Below, one piece after another: positions 1 to 14,300 of a stretch of DNA of 64,000 bases. The translations under genes and the position numbers were made by a program. The DNA is from Symbiodinium kawagutii (Eukaryota > Sar > Dinophyceae > Suessiales > Symbiodiniaceae), in contig VSDK01008873.1 of assembly GCA_009767595.1 (NCBI GenBank), positions 388,321-452,320 on the forward strand, given 5' to 3'. The notes below the pieces were generated by a model that was given only the letters and a program-made list of their open reading frames with translations, searched no databases and was not told where the DNA came from. Position 1 is the first letter of the stretch. Every line of letters begins with the position of its first letter.

Positions 1-455
1 TTGCTTCAGACATCTCTTGCTTCAGACATCTCTTGCTTCAGACATCTGTTGCTTCAGACATCTCTTGCTTCAGACGTCTCTTGCTCTTGACATCTCTTGC
101 TCTAGACATCTCTTGCTTCAGACATCTCTTGGTTCAGACATCTCTTGCTTCAGACATCTCTTGCTCTTGACATCTCTTGCTCTAGACATCTCTTGCTCTG
201 CACATCTCTTGCTTCAGACATCTCTTGGTTCAGACATCTCTTGCTTCAGACATTTCTTGCTTCAGACATCTCTTGCTTCAGACATCTCTTGGTTCAGACA
301 TCTCCTGCTTCAGACATCTCTTGCTTCAGACATCTGTTGCTTCAGACATCTCTTGCTTCAGACATCTGTTGCTTCAGACATTTCTTGCTTCAGACATCTG
401 TTGCTCTAGACATCGCTTGCATTAGCCATCAGTTGCATTAGCCATCAATTGCATT
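1..455. repeat. 16-bp tandem satellite
   Basis: About 25 imperfect copies of the 16-mer CTTGCTTCAGACATCT fill bases 1-413, followed by a few related 15-mers ending in AGCCATCA. The repeat stays open in several frames, giving long Leu/Ser/His/Phe-rich ORFs that I regard as artefacts. Confidence 0.95.
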
Positions 456-607
456 AGTTGTGAACTTTCGTAACACGGAACTTTCGTATCGAAACTTCCT
501 TTGATTATACAACCCTCCGAGACCTGGACCTGTTCCCCGCGCGTCCATCATCCTGGCACTGCCGCTGTCCTTGATCGATCCGCATGGCAGCGTCAGGCTG
601 TGGGCAG

Positions 608-712
608 CTGGATGCTTTGCTGGTGCTCTCCCAGTTGCACGTGCAGAAGAAGGCGCCCGGAGCTGCCAAGGAGAAGGCCGAAGAAGCGAAGCAGCTCGCG
701 GACGATCTTCAG
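608..712 (+). CDS. TPR gene exon 1 of this window
   Basis: 35 codons in phase 0 after the acceptor at GGGCAG. It encodes a complete helix-turn-helix starting LDALLVLSQLHVQ and ending AEEAKQLADDLQ, a typical TPR. The best frame-compatible donor is GA (CTTCAG|GACAGG); a GT donor five bases downstream (ACAG|GTAGAC) also exists but breaks the phase into exon 2. The open frame extends upstream to an ATG at 584, so a first exon starting there cannot be excluded. Confidence 0.68.
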
Positions 713-3700
713 GACAGGTAGACGATGGTCTCAGGTCGCTCCTTCCCAGTGGATAGTACGGCCCGTACACCCATGTACACCGGCTGTTATACCGTTACCG
801 TTCTATTGGGAAGGTGAACTACGGGTATATCTGAAGGTGAGTTCGTTGGAATGGTATAACGCTGGTATACTCTGGTCTCTTCTGCTGGACCTTGCCTTAG
901 CTGGGCTCAGTTAGATGGCTCCGTGTAGCCAATCAACGCTCGCGGTGCCAGCTTTCAAATTTTCTGGCTGCCATCCCGCTAATTATTACCAAGTCTATGT
1001 GGCTGTCGTCACTTGTTGTTATTGCTCAACTACGGCTCAAGCTGGCTCAAGACCATTCAAGGTTTAGATCAAACATATGAAACATTCCATCTCCATCGCT
1101 ATCAGAGATGGCGCCGGAGCAATTCTTCGTTTCATTTGTGTTGCTGATTGGCATCATGTGACGACCATGAAGACGTCGTTGAGGTGCTGGTTTGTTGGCC
1201 AGGACTGCGTGGTGAACACACAGATGATAGCCGCCCAGGAAAAGGTACGTGGAGCATCCCGGAGACATCCTAGAGCCACTTTGGACAGTCAGCCCCCTGT
1301 TTGATCTTGATCCTGGCACAACTTCCTACGTGAAATCTTTGAGCAAGTAATCCGGCATCCAGTTTTGTAATAATATAATACGGAGAGCTTCAACCAGACT
1401 TCATCAGCACTTCAAAAGTGAATGGAGGAAGGGCAGCGCTTGCTCCATATGAAACCAGAATTTTTGGTCATGGATCGCAGCGAATTGCAGACACCTGGCA
1501 ATTTTTCCACGGAAGCGTACAAAGCGGGCTTTACAATCATGTTGGCCAACTTCCGCGAGAATCAGCTAGCAGCAAGTGTCTCAGCCTTCAAACTGCTTCG
1601 CAACAAGGATCCAAGAAGCTGGAAAAACATAAACAAGCATATAAAGAAATTGTTTGGAGGCGCTGCCTCGTCAAATTTTATCCGCAGACAGTATATAGAT
1701 GGAGTCAATGCAGCACAGCAGAACGGCTTCTTGATCTTACCTTGCAACTTTGAAACCATTGTGGCGAATACCTGTGGTTGTGTTCGGCCTGCCCTCTCAG
1801 TGCTAGCCACGGAGAAGCCGAAGGATTGTCGAGAAGACCCGGGAACCATTGACGAGACAAACAAGACATTGGAAGCATCGGTGAGTCCAAGACTTGCTGC
1901 AAAGGTCCGGAAGTCCCTCCAGGGAACAGCATACGAGTGGATGTTGAATTTCGAAGCAAAAGATTGGCCCAAAGATGTGGCACTCCAGTGCCCGTGCCCA
2001 CATGGAGAGTGGCCGATTTTTTGTAAACCAAAACGCTTTGCCTTGGCTTCTGCCAGCACTTGGATGCAGTTGGGACAAAAATTAAGATAAGTGACATGAG
2101 ACAATTTGATCAAGTATTAATTACCTCGAGACTACAATGATCAACCAGTACCCCCTATAGTCAAACGTTGCAACTTACAACTTGTCTTCGCATGATGGAC
2201 ATTGCCTTTTCGTGAACGCATATTCGCTACATTTCGCAGCTACGTCTACTGCTGCTACGTCTACTGCTACTGCTACTGCTACTCCTCCTGCTGCTTCTAC
2301 AACTACTGCTGCTGCTGCTGCTCCTACTGCTACAGCCACTTTCAACATGGGATTGTCCCGATTCGCAGGTTAGAGGACCCGGATTCCCACTGGACCTATC
2401 GCAGGTTGCAAAAAATCCTGACCCGCCTGTGCCCGGCTGTTCCTTCAGCCAGGCTTCGTTCCTCCATACTGGCTGAGGCTTCATGGCTCAGTTACAGGCT
2501 GTTCGCTATCTTCATGGCTGATGTCTTAAACTCCTGAAACTCTAGGCATAAGGTGGCCATCAAGACAGGGGCGCGCTCCAGGACAAGAAGGCTGAAGTGC
2601 TGGCCACTGTGGCCCTAGTCACTCGGCCGCACAAACAGCCAAAGTTTCCATCAATTTCGGATGTTTTGCCTAGGTTTTTCGGATAGGATAAGTTTACCTA
2701 CTGGGTTGTTTCTATCAGTTTCTACTGTGGTTTTGGGTTTTGCTTGGCTTTTTCGGATTGGATGCTTGTATCTAAGGCCCGGGTATACCCACCTAAACCC
2801 CATCAAGCCACTTCAGTTTTTGATCAACTGAATCCATCTACAGCAGGACACTTGGCAAAACCATCAGTGTCTATGGACATTTGTGGGAGGATCGTCAGTT
2901 ACTGTGGGAAAACATGGGGAAACATGTGATAAAACATCAGTAACGAGATAGGAGGTACCAGTGTGGATCTACAGACGTGTCTAGACGCAAACCGGGGCCA
3001 CGTGTACAATGCATATGTCGTAGACATGATGTTTGAATGTAAATATTATACATGGCTGCTAGCCACTTACCAAGTGGAATGGTTCCCCAAAGGATCAACC
3101 AACATCATCCTTGAACGATCTATGCCTGTCGTTTCTTTCCACTAAGTTATCAAAAATATGATTTCTATGTTTTTTTAATGTAATCGAACTCATTATCTTT
3201 TAAGAATGAAACGAGAAATCCCTCAATCAAAGGTCCACAATAATAATGCATATAATGCCTGTAATATGTATTATGTGGCCTCTCTATAATTCTGCCTAAT
3301 CATAATGCCTATAATAGTGTTCATATCTTACAATTCTAATGCCTAGAATTCATATAATTATGGTCTCTCCCTATCATTCTGCCTGTGCCCACCTGCCATC
3401 ATAGGTCCACGCTCAGCTGGCCGACTCCAAGCATGATGAAGCGCTCAATGCTGCGCAAGATGCGTTGCTGGTGGCGCAGGAGACTGAAGATAGGACGGAC
3501 CGGGGATGGCGCGGGTTGCACCGCTGTCGCCTATGTGGAGGGTATTGACCAACCACCAAGCAGCTAGGTCAACATCCCAACAGTTGGACTAATTGGTTTG
3601 GTCATTCAGCGGTGCACGCTATTGAACCACAACCATTTGCTTGTCATTTCTTGGTCCATTCCCCCATTTTCTAGATGGATTGCTTGGAATTTGGCGAGAA

Positions 3701-6700
3701 AAGTGTAAATGGGATAGATGTGTGAACAGCAATCCAGATACTGGTTGGTTGATGGTGACAAGAGTTGGGTGATTAGGGTTATTTGAAACAGAATTTAACA
3801 GAGGAGATGTGACGGTGGTCAACGATGGTTGTACAACAGCACGGGGCATTGCAATGTGCATTGTGTCAGTGTGCATTAGCAACAGTGGGGCTATTCCACC
3901 ATTCCCAGCAGCAAAGGCTGATTTGGCTGCTTTTTTCAGTTGGGGGAGAGAAGTCCAATAGATCCATGACCATATTTGATCATTTGTGTCCATGCGTCAC
4001 ATTGCAACCCCCAATTTGAGATCCCCACTTGCCACCAAGTAGATTGATCTGGCCGCAGGAAATCACCCATATAATTCATGTAATAGCTAGGGTGCCAGGA
4101 TTTCCCAATATAATATGGCAATCATTCGCGATAATCCGTTTCAGGCTCAATCTACCACAGATAGCCAGTGAAACTTTTGACTACTCTCGGCTTCCATGTG
4201 GAGTGTCACTTTGGGGTATGGTGTAGCTCCAACATGGATCACAAGGCTGCTGCTTTGTGATAACAAGATGGGGTTCTCAACTTCTGGGGTTGTAGCTTGC
4301 TTTATGGCTAGGGTCACTAGACATGTTGGACATAGCAATTTGCGGCTTACGAGGGTTACTAGACATCAACGGCTGGGGGGTTGGGCGGCTTGATGAACCA
4401 GCAAATCATTCTGTGGCACAAGGGTCCCCTCCATAGAGAACCTGAACCAAGTTGGCCACCAAGAAGTTGCTAGGATCAGCTAGTGGTTGAAAATGGCTCC
4501 TGATAGTGGCGAGTGGTGAGCACAGATGGGTTAAAAATGTTCAACGACGGTGGCTCATCATTCTAAACCATGTTTTCGGACCTGGTAACTTGTCGTTCAC
4601 GCAATCCAATCCAACGGGGATCATTCTATTGTATGAAAAGCCAACAACTCATACCTGCAGAATGAGCTTTGCACAAACTAGTGGATGACCATAATATCAT
4701 GCTGAAACAGCCAGCAAGCTAGCCAACTGAGGCTGCATCACCGGAAGACATGTCAGCCCTAAAAGGTAGAGCAGGTCCATCTAAAATTGATGATACTTTA
4801 CTGGTTGCTTTGTTCCTCTTGGTCATGCTGGCCGTGCTTTTTAAAATGCCGGTGGACAGCAAAAACGTGTATGACGATGACTTGTCTTCGTGTCAAGCTA
4901 GTTTCATGGCTATATGGCTGATTTCATGCTAGTTGCTGATTGACTATTTCAGTTGACCATCATCCACCGTGATCAATTCTTGACCGTCAGTGGCCCTCGT
5001 TGAGACGTTCTTAGCTATCAAAATTGACAACATCAGTGACCAACGATTGCCAATGATGCTCAACCATGTTGAATCATCGTTAGGCATGGTCCATCACCAT
5101 GTAAAATTCGAGCGGATTCACCATGATTGACCATTGACAACCATCAGCACCAACGGTACGGCCAGGCATTTGCAGGTCGCAGCGTTGACGGCTATTTGCA
5201 AGGCCAATGGCGCCAAGGGCGAACACACTACTGGCATCAGTCACCTGAAGCATTGGGGCGGGCCACCTGCTAACCCTGCGCCTTAACCTTCGGGAAGGCG
5301 ATGGAGAGAGAGAGAGAGAGGGAATGATAGAGAAGAGATGATAGAGAATATAGAATATGGAAAGGTAAGACAATAGATGTTGATAGCATTGCTGGCATTG
5401 CTCAATTTTGGCTAATGATAGAAGGCAAGATTGGCTACCTGTTGTTTGGTTCCCTTTTCTGTCTTTGGAATCTGGGTCGTGAAAGCCTGCAGCAAAGCAA
5501 CAGCTGTGTGCTCACATGTGTTCAGTAATTTGCCATCATGACCAGGTTGTTCATATTCGATTTCAACACAGCGCGGCTCAAACATTGTCACAAGTGCAAA
5601 CGATTCAGTGCTGACAGGCTGACAGGTTTGGGTAAAACAATTTCAGTGTGGGAACTGTCAGCTTTCCCACTCAGTCCAACAGTCACCGTTTGTTACAGGT
5701 CTTACTTCCCAAGCAGCTGATCACAGCTGCCCAACACACAACATGGGCTTTGCCAACGGCATTTGTTTGCCTCGTTTTAAGCAATTTTGAGGTTCCAGAC
5801 CCTCCGAGTTGAGACATCCATGACATCATCCATGTTTGTTGAGTTTGCCGCTGTATCACAGTTGGTTCCTATGATGCTGAGCTTGTAAAACTGGATGACA
5901 GCTATGATGGATGATAACTGGAGTCAACATCCATGACATCGTTTGTTTTTGTATCATGCATAGTTTGAAACAAAACGATAAAAACAAAATCATTGTTGAC
6001 ATCTCATGATGTGTGCATTATTGATGCCAAGTATGCTTGTACCTGTGTATCACTTGCTGTCTCGACCTGTCCTTGCTTGCCAAAGCCGCCGATAAATCAA
6101 GTGGCACACTTTGCAAGATTGGTTGGTTGCGCCAAGGCCATCGACATCCTTATCAAACTTGATGATTCACCCTTTTTAAACCATTAATCATTGACAAGGG
6201 TAAAAAACCCTATAGACCATCATTAACCATTGACTTCCCAATAAAGATAGCAAGCCATTTTCATCGTGCTACGAATGCTCTTTGTGTCGCATTTTCCAAG
6301 GCAAACTCTTCGAAGCCAAGACTTTGCTCTTGGAGGCAGGAAGGGTTGCTCTTGGAGCCCGCTGGGCGGTGACTCATTGGGGTAAGGGGAGGGGCAAGGC
6401 ACAGTGAAAGATCACTACGAGACCAGATCCGAGTCGGCGCAAGACCACAGAAACGTCAAGAAACCGAAGCCACTGGAAATGTTTGCACCGCGCAGCTGTC
6501 CTAAATACTACTACTGGTGACGAACCGTTGACAGTCATTGATCATTGGTGACACTGCTGATGGGATGCAAAAAACGGTTGTTTGGTACACTTGGTAGCTT
6601 GTGACAGCTAGACTTGAGATATGTTTTTGAAGGCAACCCTTTTCTCGTTGGTGGTTCAAAGCTTTGTTTTTGGCAAACATGTGTGATAGCTGTGATCAAC

Positions 6701-8343
6701 CCTAACCCTCACTTGGCACGCAGGGAAAACCCCTGGTGGTTAATTCACCTCGTTTCTGGCCTGCTTGGATGTGCAACTGGGGTTGTAACTCGGAAATAAC
6801 CGTGGTTAGGTGCACCTTACGTCCATTTGCCTGAAAAACCACTAGAAGCATGATCAGTGTGAAGTCACTGAATGGAGATGCGGCACCACCATTGCCAGCC
6901 ATCAGAAACCATCACTAGCTATTCGCCACTACCAGCCCAGCTAACCTCCTAGAGAAGGCGATGAAAAACAATTTTTACTAAGTACACTCACTACGACGAT
7001 TCGTCACCACCATTATTCCTACCATCATACCAGCATTGGCACTACCATTACTATCATTAATCATATCACTGCTACCAACAATCATTATTTCTTCATGATT
7101 ATTCACATTTCACTACACTGTTTCATGATTATTAACATTCTACTCGCGTGTTTTTGGCTTCATTCATTTCACTAGCATCACCACTCATCATTCGCACGCC
7201 ATCACTACCACTCATCATTCGCACCACTTACCACCAGCCAACACATGAAAAAACCTTTGGCTTTGAAGCTTAAGCTTGAAGTTGTTTTCCATATGTTAAC
7301 CTCCAGCAACCTCCAGCAACCATCAGCAACCATCAGCAACCATCAGCAACCATCAGCAACCAGCTACCAGCAACTACCACCAGCAACCACATTAGTATAT
7401 TATTATTACTTCTAAATGCAATTCTACTATTATAATGTACTAGAATTGCGTTAATAGTAATAGTAATATAATACAGTAGATAGGAATTATAATGAATTCT
7501 ACATGTAATTCCTAGCACCTCATCCCCAGCTTCGCCAGGCCGGCGACAAACGCGGCGCAGCTTCGACGGCTTTGGACCTGGCGAGCGCCCAGCTGCTGCA
7601 TTCGCAGCCCGACGAAGCCATGGCCAGCGCCGAGGAAGCGCGGGCTCTCTGCCGCTGGGCGAACCACGGGGGCGGGCCCCGGGGGGCCCCGGGGGGGCCC
7701 CAAGCAAGGCAGGCCCAGGGGGGGCCGGGTGACGGTTGGTTGGTTGGTTGGTTGGGTAGTTGGGTGGCTTATGATGGCTGATGATGGCTGATGATTTGAT
7801 AAATTTGGTTCGTTGGTTGGTGTTTTGGTTGATGTTGGTTGATGGTTGGTTCGTGATGTGTCTTTTGAACTCTCTTTTGGTTAGGGATGCTTTTGTGTGA
7901 CCTGCTTGCTGACCAGGTGGATCATGCGCCATGATGGTTGAGAAACATGATTGACCAACAAACCAATGTAGGGCAACTGATGGTAAGGGACTGGTGGCTT
8001 GGTGGGCTTTGAATAATCAGAAGTGACAAACAGCACGTGATTCGACCAACGAAAACGGTAACAAAATCAAAGTGTCAAATAGTGGCAGGTGTTTTTAAAA
8101 CCGGGGCATGATGGGTTGGTGGTTGGTCGGCTGGCCCTCCCTAGTGAACATGATTATTGCGATGTGGCCAATTTGCTGTTGTTGGCTGGTTTTTTGTTCG
8201 CCGAACAACCGACTCTGTGGATACACGTGTGACCAATAATTGACGGGTCGTGGCGCGAGTCCTTACTGTAGATTGCAGATTTTGTGGTTGCTATCCCGCT
8301 ACCACTGTGGGTGTTTGCTACCACTGTGGGTGGCTGCAGTGAG

Positions 8344-8397
<54 letters not shown>

Positions 8398-11300
8398 GTC
8401 GAATACAACATCAATGACATGTATAAAACAATATGCTAAGATATGCTAAGCACTTGCTTGGAGACCAGTTAAGAGTATGAGTAATCAATCATACCAGGTA
8501 GAATTTCGCGTTGAAAATTTCACTTCGGGGGTGGAAGCGAAAATCTCCCAGTATAGCTGGTGGCATACCTGGCACCCGGCCTAACAAAACCACCTCGGGG
8601 TTTGCCTGTAAGAATCCACCCCTACTCAGCCACCAGCTGTATTATGCTCAATTTTTTTGGATCTACTATATATTCTCTACAACCTATAGTCTCCAAATTA
8701 GCTACCTACTGTTGGTCCATCTTACCATTCCACCCCCCAAGTTGGCTGGCAACCCAACCAAATGGATTTACAGTATTCAGTAGTAATGATATATCCACCC
8801 ATATTTGGGATTCATCACCGGCTATTTCAGGTAAACGGTTGGGGTGGTTTTTGAACAAATGGATCTACCAGTCGCCAACTAAGGTTTCACCACCTGTAAG
8901 ACAAAAAGGTTGCATTCACCACAACTGGAGTCTGATGTTAACTAGTAATTATGAACCAGCACAATTTGTCCCATGGTTGATTCAGGTAAATCGTGACTTG
9001 ATGATACTTGATGGCTAATCAACAGTTAGCCAATGATATATGATTATATCAATGGATTCAATGTTGATTTGATTGTGATTTGATGATTAGGGGTTCATTT
9101 GCCATCTCTGTTTGGGGGTTTGCCTTTGTGGGGTACGATTTGAACGGTGCTTTTGCCACGACTTTCACACTTAGAAGCGGCTGGTTGCCCAATGCTTTCA
9201 GGAATCCACCATGCGATGTGCCTTTATTGTACAAGCCATACTACTCTTATATCGCACTTACTGTATAAACTACATTAGCTATTATATCAAATGCATTGAT
9301 GATATTCGGAGTGTATGTTATTAAGCTATGGGCTGAAATCTTTTGAATCGCCATTAAATGTACAAGTCCCAGCATCCTGCACCATGCTTCTTGCTGGGGT
9401 CTTTTCTTAAGGCAAGGAGGTCGACTACAAGAAAGGCTTGGCGGATGCATATCGGAAGCTCGCAGTTGCCCATTTGGCCAAAGGCCGGGCCCCCTGGAAT
9501 TTCAGTAGACTTACGAGACATTGGCAATTTCAGCTGCTTCATGGCTGCCAGATAATTTCTACAAGCTGAAAGGGTGATAGGATAGTGATTGGCATTCTTT
9601 CAGAGTAAGAAATTTGGAGGCCAAGGTGGGCTACCAGGGTTTATGCTGAATCTGGATACTTGCGTTCATGATGGATGTTTGGCATATCAACTATGAATCA
9701 TGAACTGATGTCCCATCGGTTTATCAACCCTCACAGAACCATGGCTATATCCTGGAAATGGTTCTGTAGTGGACCAGCCACTGACTTGAGACCCGTGGGG
9801 CGCGACAGCACCATCGTTTTCTGGTTTGAGTGCTAGCCTCGCATGACAGTTGGTGTATAGCCGCCTTTCTCAGAAGAAAAATGATTAACGCACACTTTTG
9901 GAATGTGGTTGTGACTGGTAGTACTTGATGATGGTAACTCACCAGCTTTGTTCAGAAATGCTTGTGTCCTACGGTGTCCCTGGTGGTGACTCACCAGATT
10001 TGGTTTTGCAAATCGAGATGATGCTCCTGTTGACTCCAAGGTACCCCCTGTTGGCTTGAGGTGATGAGCAAGAAGCCATCAAGCAAGCGCTTCTTGCGAA
10101 GAAGTACTGCAAGGCAATTGAGGCCCCACGGCATTGCGTAGGGAACAGCAGCCAACACAAGCGCCGCTACTCAGCGATCATGAGATTATGATAGATTACA
10201 ACATCACAACATTTCTGGAGGGTGGGACGTTTTGGAGGCCCATGTTTTTCTGTTTCCTTTACAGGCAGCTGTTTTTACATACTTTGCGGCTTTACCAGAT
10301 GTGGATCTTGTTGGGGGAATCGCGGACACTGTTCCTATGCCAATTGTCCCTGCTTGTGTTTCCACATCACCGAAGTGGGTACCCCAAAACTTCGAAGGTG
10401 AACATCCACAACTAGTCCCACTCAAGGTGGCGCCCTGTAGCAACTTTGTTTCAGGCTTTGCTGGAATTACAATGCTGCACTCTTCGTTGGTTCATACTCT
10501 GGTTGACCGGTCAGGATCGCCTCACCGCCTCGTTGGTCCAATTGGATCTACATTTTTTACGGAAAAACGAATGCAGTGCGAGGTTGTGAGAACCAATGGC
10601 CATGCTGTGCAACACCTCGGATGCAATAGTTAGGTTGCGATTGTCATCTAAATTGTGTTCTCATCTCACGGTTGGATGCTCTAGTGTTTAGGTTTTCTTG
10701 TCAGCTTTGCATCCAAAGTTTTGATGCTTTTACCATGTTGTGCTGCTGGGTGGTTCAATTTGTTGCATGTAAATGCAAACCATCCTTCCATGTACGATGC
10801 TTGCATTCATAAGCATCGTCCGTGTTCACCCTTTCGCTCACTACAATCCTCACTTTGATGCGCAAACCCACACCGTCGCTTTTGCACATGTCATTCGATG
10901 CGCTTGGCAACAGGGGTCAATCGCAGATCCCAAAAAGACCAGCATCAGTGCGTTTCGTTGGGATGTGGCCATCGGTTTTTGCGGGTGTACTTCAACTGAC
11001 TGGTGCTTTGAAACATTTTCTCCCCAAGTATCAACAAATGGGTTGGTTGACGCAAACTTTTCGTCGAGGTGGTTGAATTCAACCACCAGCCAGTCAAGTT
11101 GACGCTTCTTTTTCCCATCAAGTGCGGCCCAGTTCATGACCAAATTGGTTGGTGGTGTGATTGACATGTTTTTAATTTTCCCGAGTGATTCTTCACAAAT
11201 GGTTGGTTGACTTGCGCATAGTTTTCATAGGGGTGGTGAGCACCACCAACCAGCCATGCGCTTGGTGCCCTGCTGACCGGCCAGGACGTCCGCGGTGAGA

Positions 11301-14300
11301 CAGCCTTGTTGCACTTCCTGGCGTCCACCAGCCTTCAACAAGGCGATAAGAAAGGACAAGAGGCCCAGCAGTTCCAGGTTCGGAAACGGGGGTGGCGATG
11401 GGTGTTGGAATGGTCAGTGGGGTTGGTGATTAACAGTTGGGTACCAGGATGTAGCAGGTCTTAATTTAAACAAACTTTTTGAATGATAAAACCATGAATA
11501 TCTGAGAATGATGGAAATCATGGTAGTCATGCCTAGTGATGGTGGTTGACAAAGGTTCTTCATCGTGTGCGGCTACTGGCTCCTCCCACATCCTCCCACT
11601 GGAGAACTGGGTTGTCACCGTGAAAGTGGGACCCTGGTTACACTGCAGGTGCTTGAACCTTTTGGGATGGCTCACCATGTGATGCGGTGGGTGCGGCTAG
11701 GCCAAGAAGCAGCAAGACAGCAGACAAGGCATCGAGGCCAACAGAAGCTTTGGCCTTTGATTATTTTCCCTCTGGGCAAACTCACCCGGAAGCCAAAAAT
11801 AACCAGATTATACAGTTGCACGAGCTTTCAAAAGTAAACCAGCTATAGATGGTGGATTTTCCACTTGCAGGTTTGTTTGGCAGAGTGTAAGCAAGCCGCT
11901 TCGGCTTGCTTTTTGCGGTTTTTGATTGCCATTGTGTTTTGTTGTTCGCTGAAGAGATGCTGAGTGGCAATCCTGCCAAATTCGGCTCCCTCAAAAAAAA
12001 CGGAAATAGAAGATCAGTGGATTAGACATTCTGAAAGGTTGATTGATGGCCCCTTTGGTACTGCATAGACGCGTTTCATGATATTTGTAAATGGCATTCA
12101 AAGGTGAAGTAGCAGCAGTGTTACCAGGAGTAATCTCAAGCAATACCAGTACTATAGAAGTATTTGATGTAGGTAAAAGTATTTGGTAGGAATGGTAGCG
12201 CTGGTGCAAGCAATCATGGTTGTGCGATAGTGTTGGCGTTAGTGCTACCAGCACTGCAAGAGCAATTCAGCGCCGGGAATGTCTACAATCGTTATTAGTA
12301 ACCCATTTAGTCAGTGGTAGAACCCGCTTAGGGTCGTTCACTGCCATAGTTACGAACCAGTCACTGACATTTACAAGTAACTTTTCCCGTGGGATGATCA
12401 TCCAGGAATCCAAGTGTTTACGTAGTACCTGTCTCACATCTCTCCGTAGTGGCTCCTGCGTGACCTTCAGGACGGAGGAGTTGATCTCACTAGCGACGTG
12501 TTTACAGTTTCTTCTCCCTGAGAGGATGATGAGTTTGCGTGGGCTCCTGGGAGCAGGTTTGTCTCCCTGCTTACCGTGTTTCCTTTTTTTGTGCTTGTCC
12601 AACATGTGTTTCCCTTGAGTCCCCCTCGTCTCCTTACATCACCTTACTTGTGTTTGAGGGGGTGCAAAAGCTGAGAGAAGACAAGGTCTTTTCTGGCGAG
12701 GTCGCGAGCATGGCGCCGAATGATGTCGATGGCCATTTCGCCAGATATCAGCCCACACAGGCTTCACAGCCAACGGTTTAGGGTCAGCGCTGGCATGTTC
12801 TTCCCACCAGACTTCGGACATTGACGACATGGATTGTAGTTGGCTATGGGGGTCGTAGAGCAAGCCAACACCTGAACCCCATATCTGATGCCCATATCTA
12901 ATCCCATACCTTAAATCCCCACATCTAATCCCATACCTTAACCATACCTTAACCATGGCTAACACCTGACCCCCATACCTTCCCCAACGTGCCAACCGCA
13001 TGGCACCGGCACCGCCCTGAGGACAGCATCGCAACTCGGCCCACCTGGCTGTGAAACGCGCGCGCGAAGCCATGGCCTTCGCCAAACGCAACGCCGACGT
13101 CTACGCCGAAGCGGAAGCCCTCGTGCCGCGGCGGCGGTCACCAGCAGTAGTCGCCATGGCCCAGGGGGACCACAGGGGGACCACTGGGTGACCCGAGAGA
13201 AATACGACGCAACGAAGATGGCGATAGACACATCTTTTTGCATAGGTTCTTCGCTGTTTTTTGGAGCACTTGGGTTATCTTCAGAAATCCAGGTGGTTAA
13301 AATTGTTCAGAGCAAAGTATTATCTATTGTTATTGATCAAATATTATTACAGTCCAATTCCATTTGGCTCGTGCAGATTGAATTTGTGTTTTCCCCAGTC
13401 GGAATTTGTTGCGACCCAGGATTCACCACCAGGTTTGGGCTTTGCATCCAACATGGTCACCATTGAGCGATCAACGGGTAGCAATCATTCGCCGCAGCAT
13501 GTTGCAGCTGTTGCCAATTTATCGAAAAATTATTTCTCAGGAAACTTTCTCAACTCTGAAATCTTTGATTTGTCAAGAATGTGTAGTTTTGTTTCGGTAA
13601 TGTTTCAAGAGTTTTCCACATTTTTCAATGATTTCATACTGTTGCTACTAGTTACTAGTATCTGAAAAGAATTTTCTATATTTTCAATGAGTTCATATTG
13701 TTTCAAGAATTTCCAAGACCTATTAAAACCACGCTGATGGTGCTCAGCTGCCCTGGTATTTGAGGCTCATTTGGCGCACGCGCTGGCGATTTTGAATCGA
13801 GGCCAGGAAGGGATGGCCAACTGCAAACGTGCTGAAGACTTGTTCCGAGAAGTGGGAGCTGTCAGTGACTTGGAGTGATGGGATGTGCTGCGTCATATTC
13901 CTGGCAAATAAGCGCATTTCTGAACCCTTTAAGGTGGCTTATAACCCCTATCACGTACTTGGAGGCAGTGATGGGGGTGATGATCTGCATCCGCGGTTTC
14001 CCTGGATTTCTAAAGTCTTTGCGGTGGCTCAGAACAGAGGAAATTGCAAGATGCAGTGTGAGCCTGTACCAGCCTATACCTTGGTAAGCCAGCCACATTT
14101 GATGTGGAAGAATATGTTATTTGGATTGCAACCGGCGTTTGATCCATTGCAACCGCCCATGAAGGTCGTAAAGGCTCAGTTGCCTCTACAGGGATGCCGG
14201 GATGACTCACTAAAGCATTGGGAGCATGGGGTTGGTGCCCAGTGCCAAATTTTGCTGCGCCAACATCCCAGCATAGATACCTTTTTTTATCCTGCATCCT

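Noticed and set aside
17-441. Overlapping ORFs of 66-130 codons rich in Leu, Ser, Phe and His
   Set aside because: They are translations of the 16-bp tandem satellite, open in several frames because of the repeat.
1030-1051. CTACGGCTCAAGCTGGCTCAAG, similar to the 3' end of the dinoflagellate spliced leader
   Set aside because: Only the GGCTCAAG end matches; the CCGTAGCCATT part is missing in place and the similarity is within chance for one window.
8154-8420. ORF with poly-Asn on the minus strand
   Set aside because: Product of the (TTG)18 microsatellite.
10232-10633. 133-codon ORF in TPR intron 8
   Set aside because: Intronic position, hydrophobic low-information product, no clear motif or coding-like third-position bias. 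Could be chance.
12639-12780. Protein-like frame (LREDKVFSGEVASMAP...) between TPR exons 10 and 11
   Set aside because: No TPR character, no clear splice sites, and it would interrupt the in-phase TPR chain.
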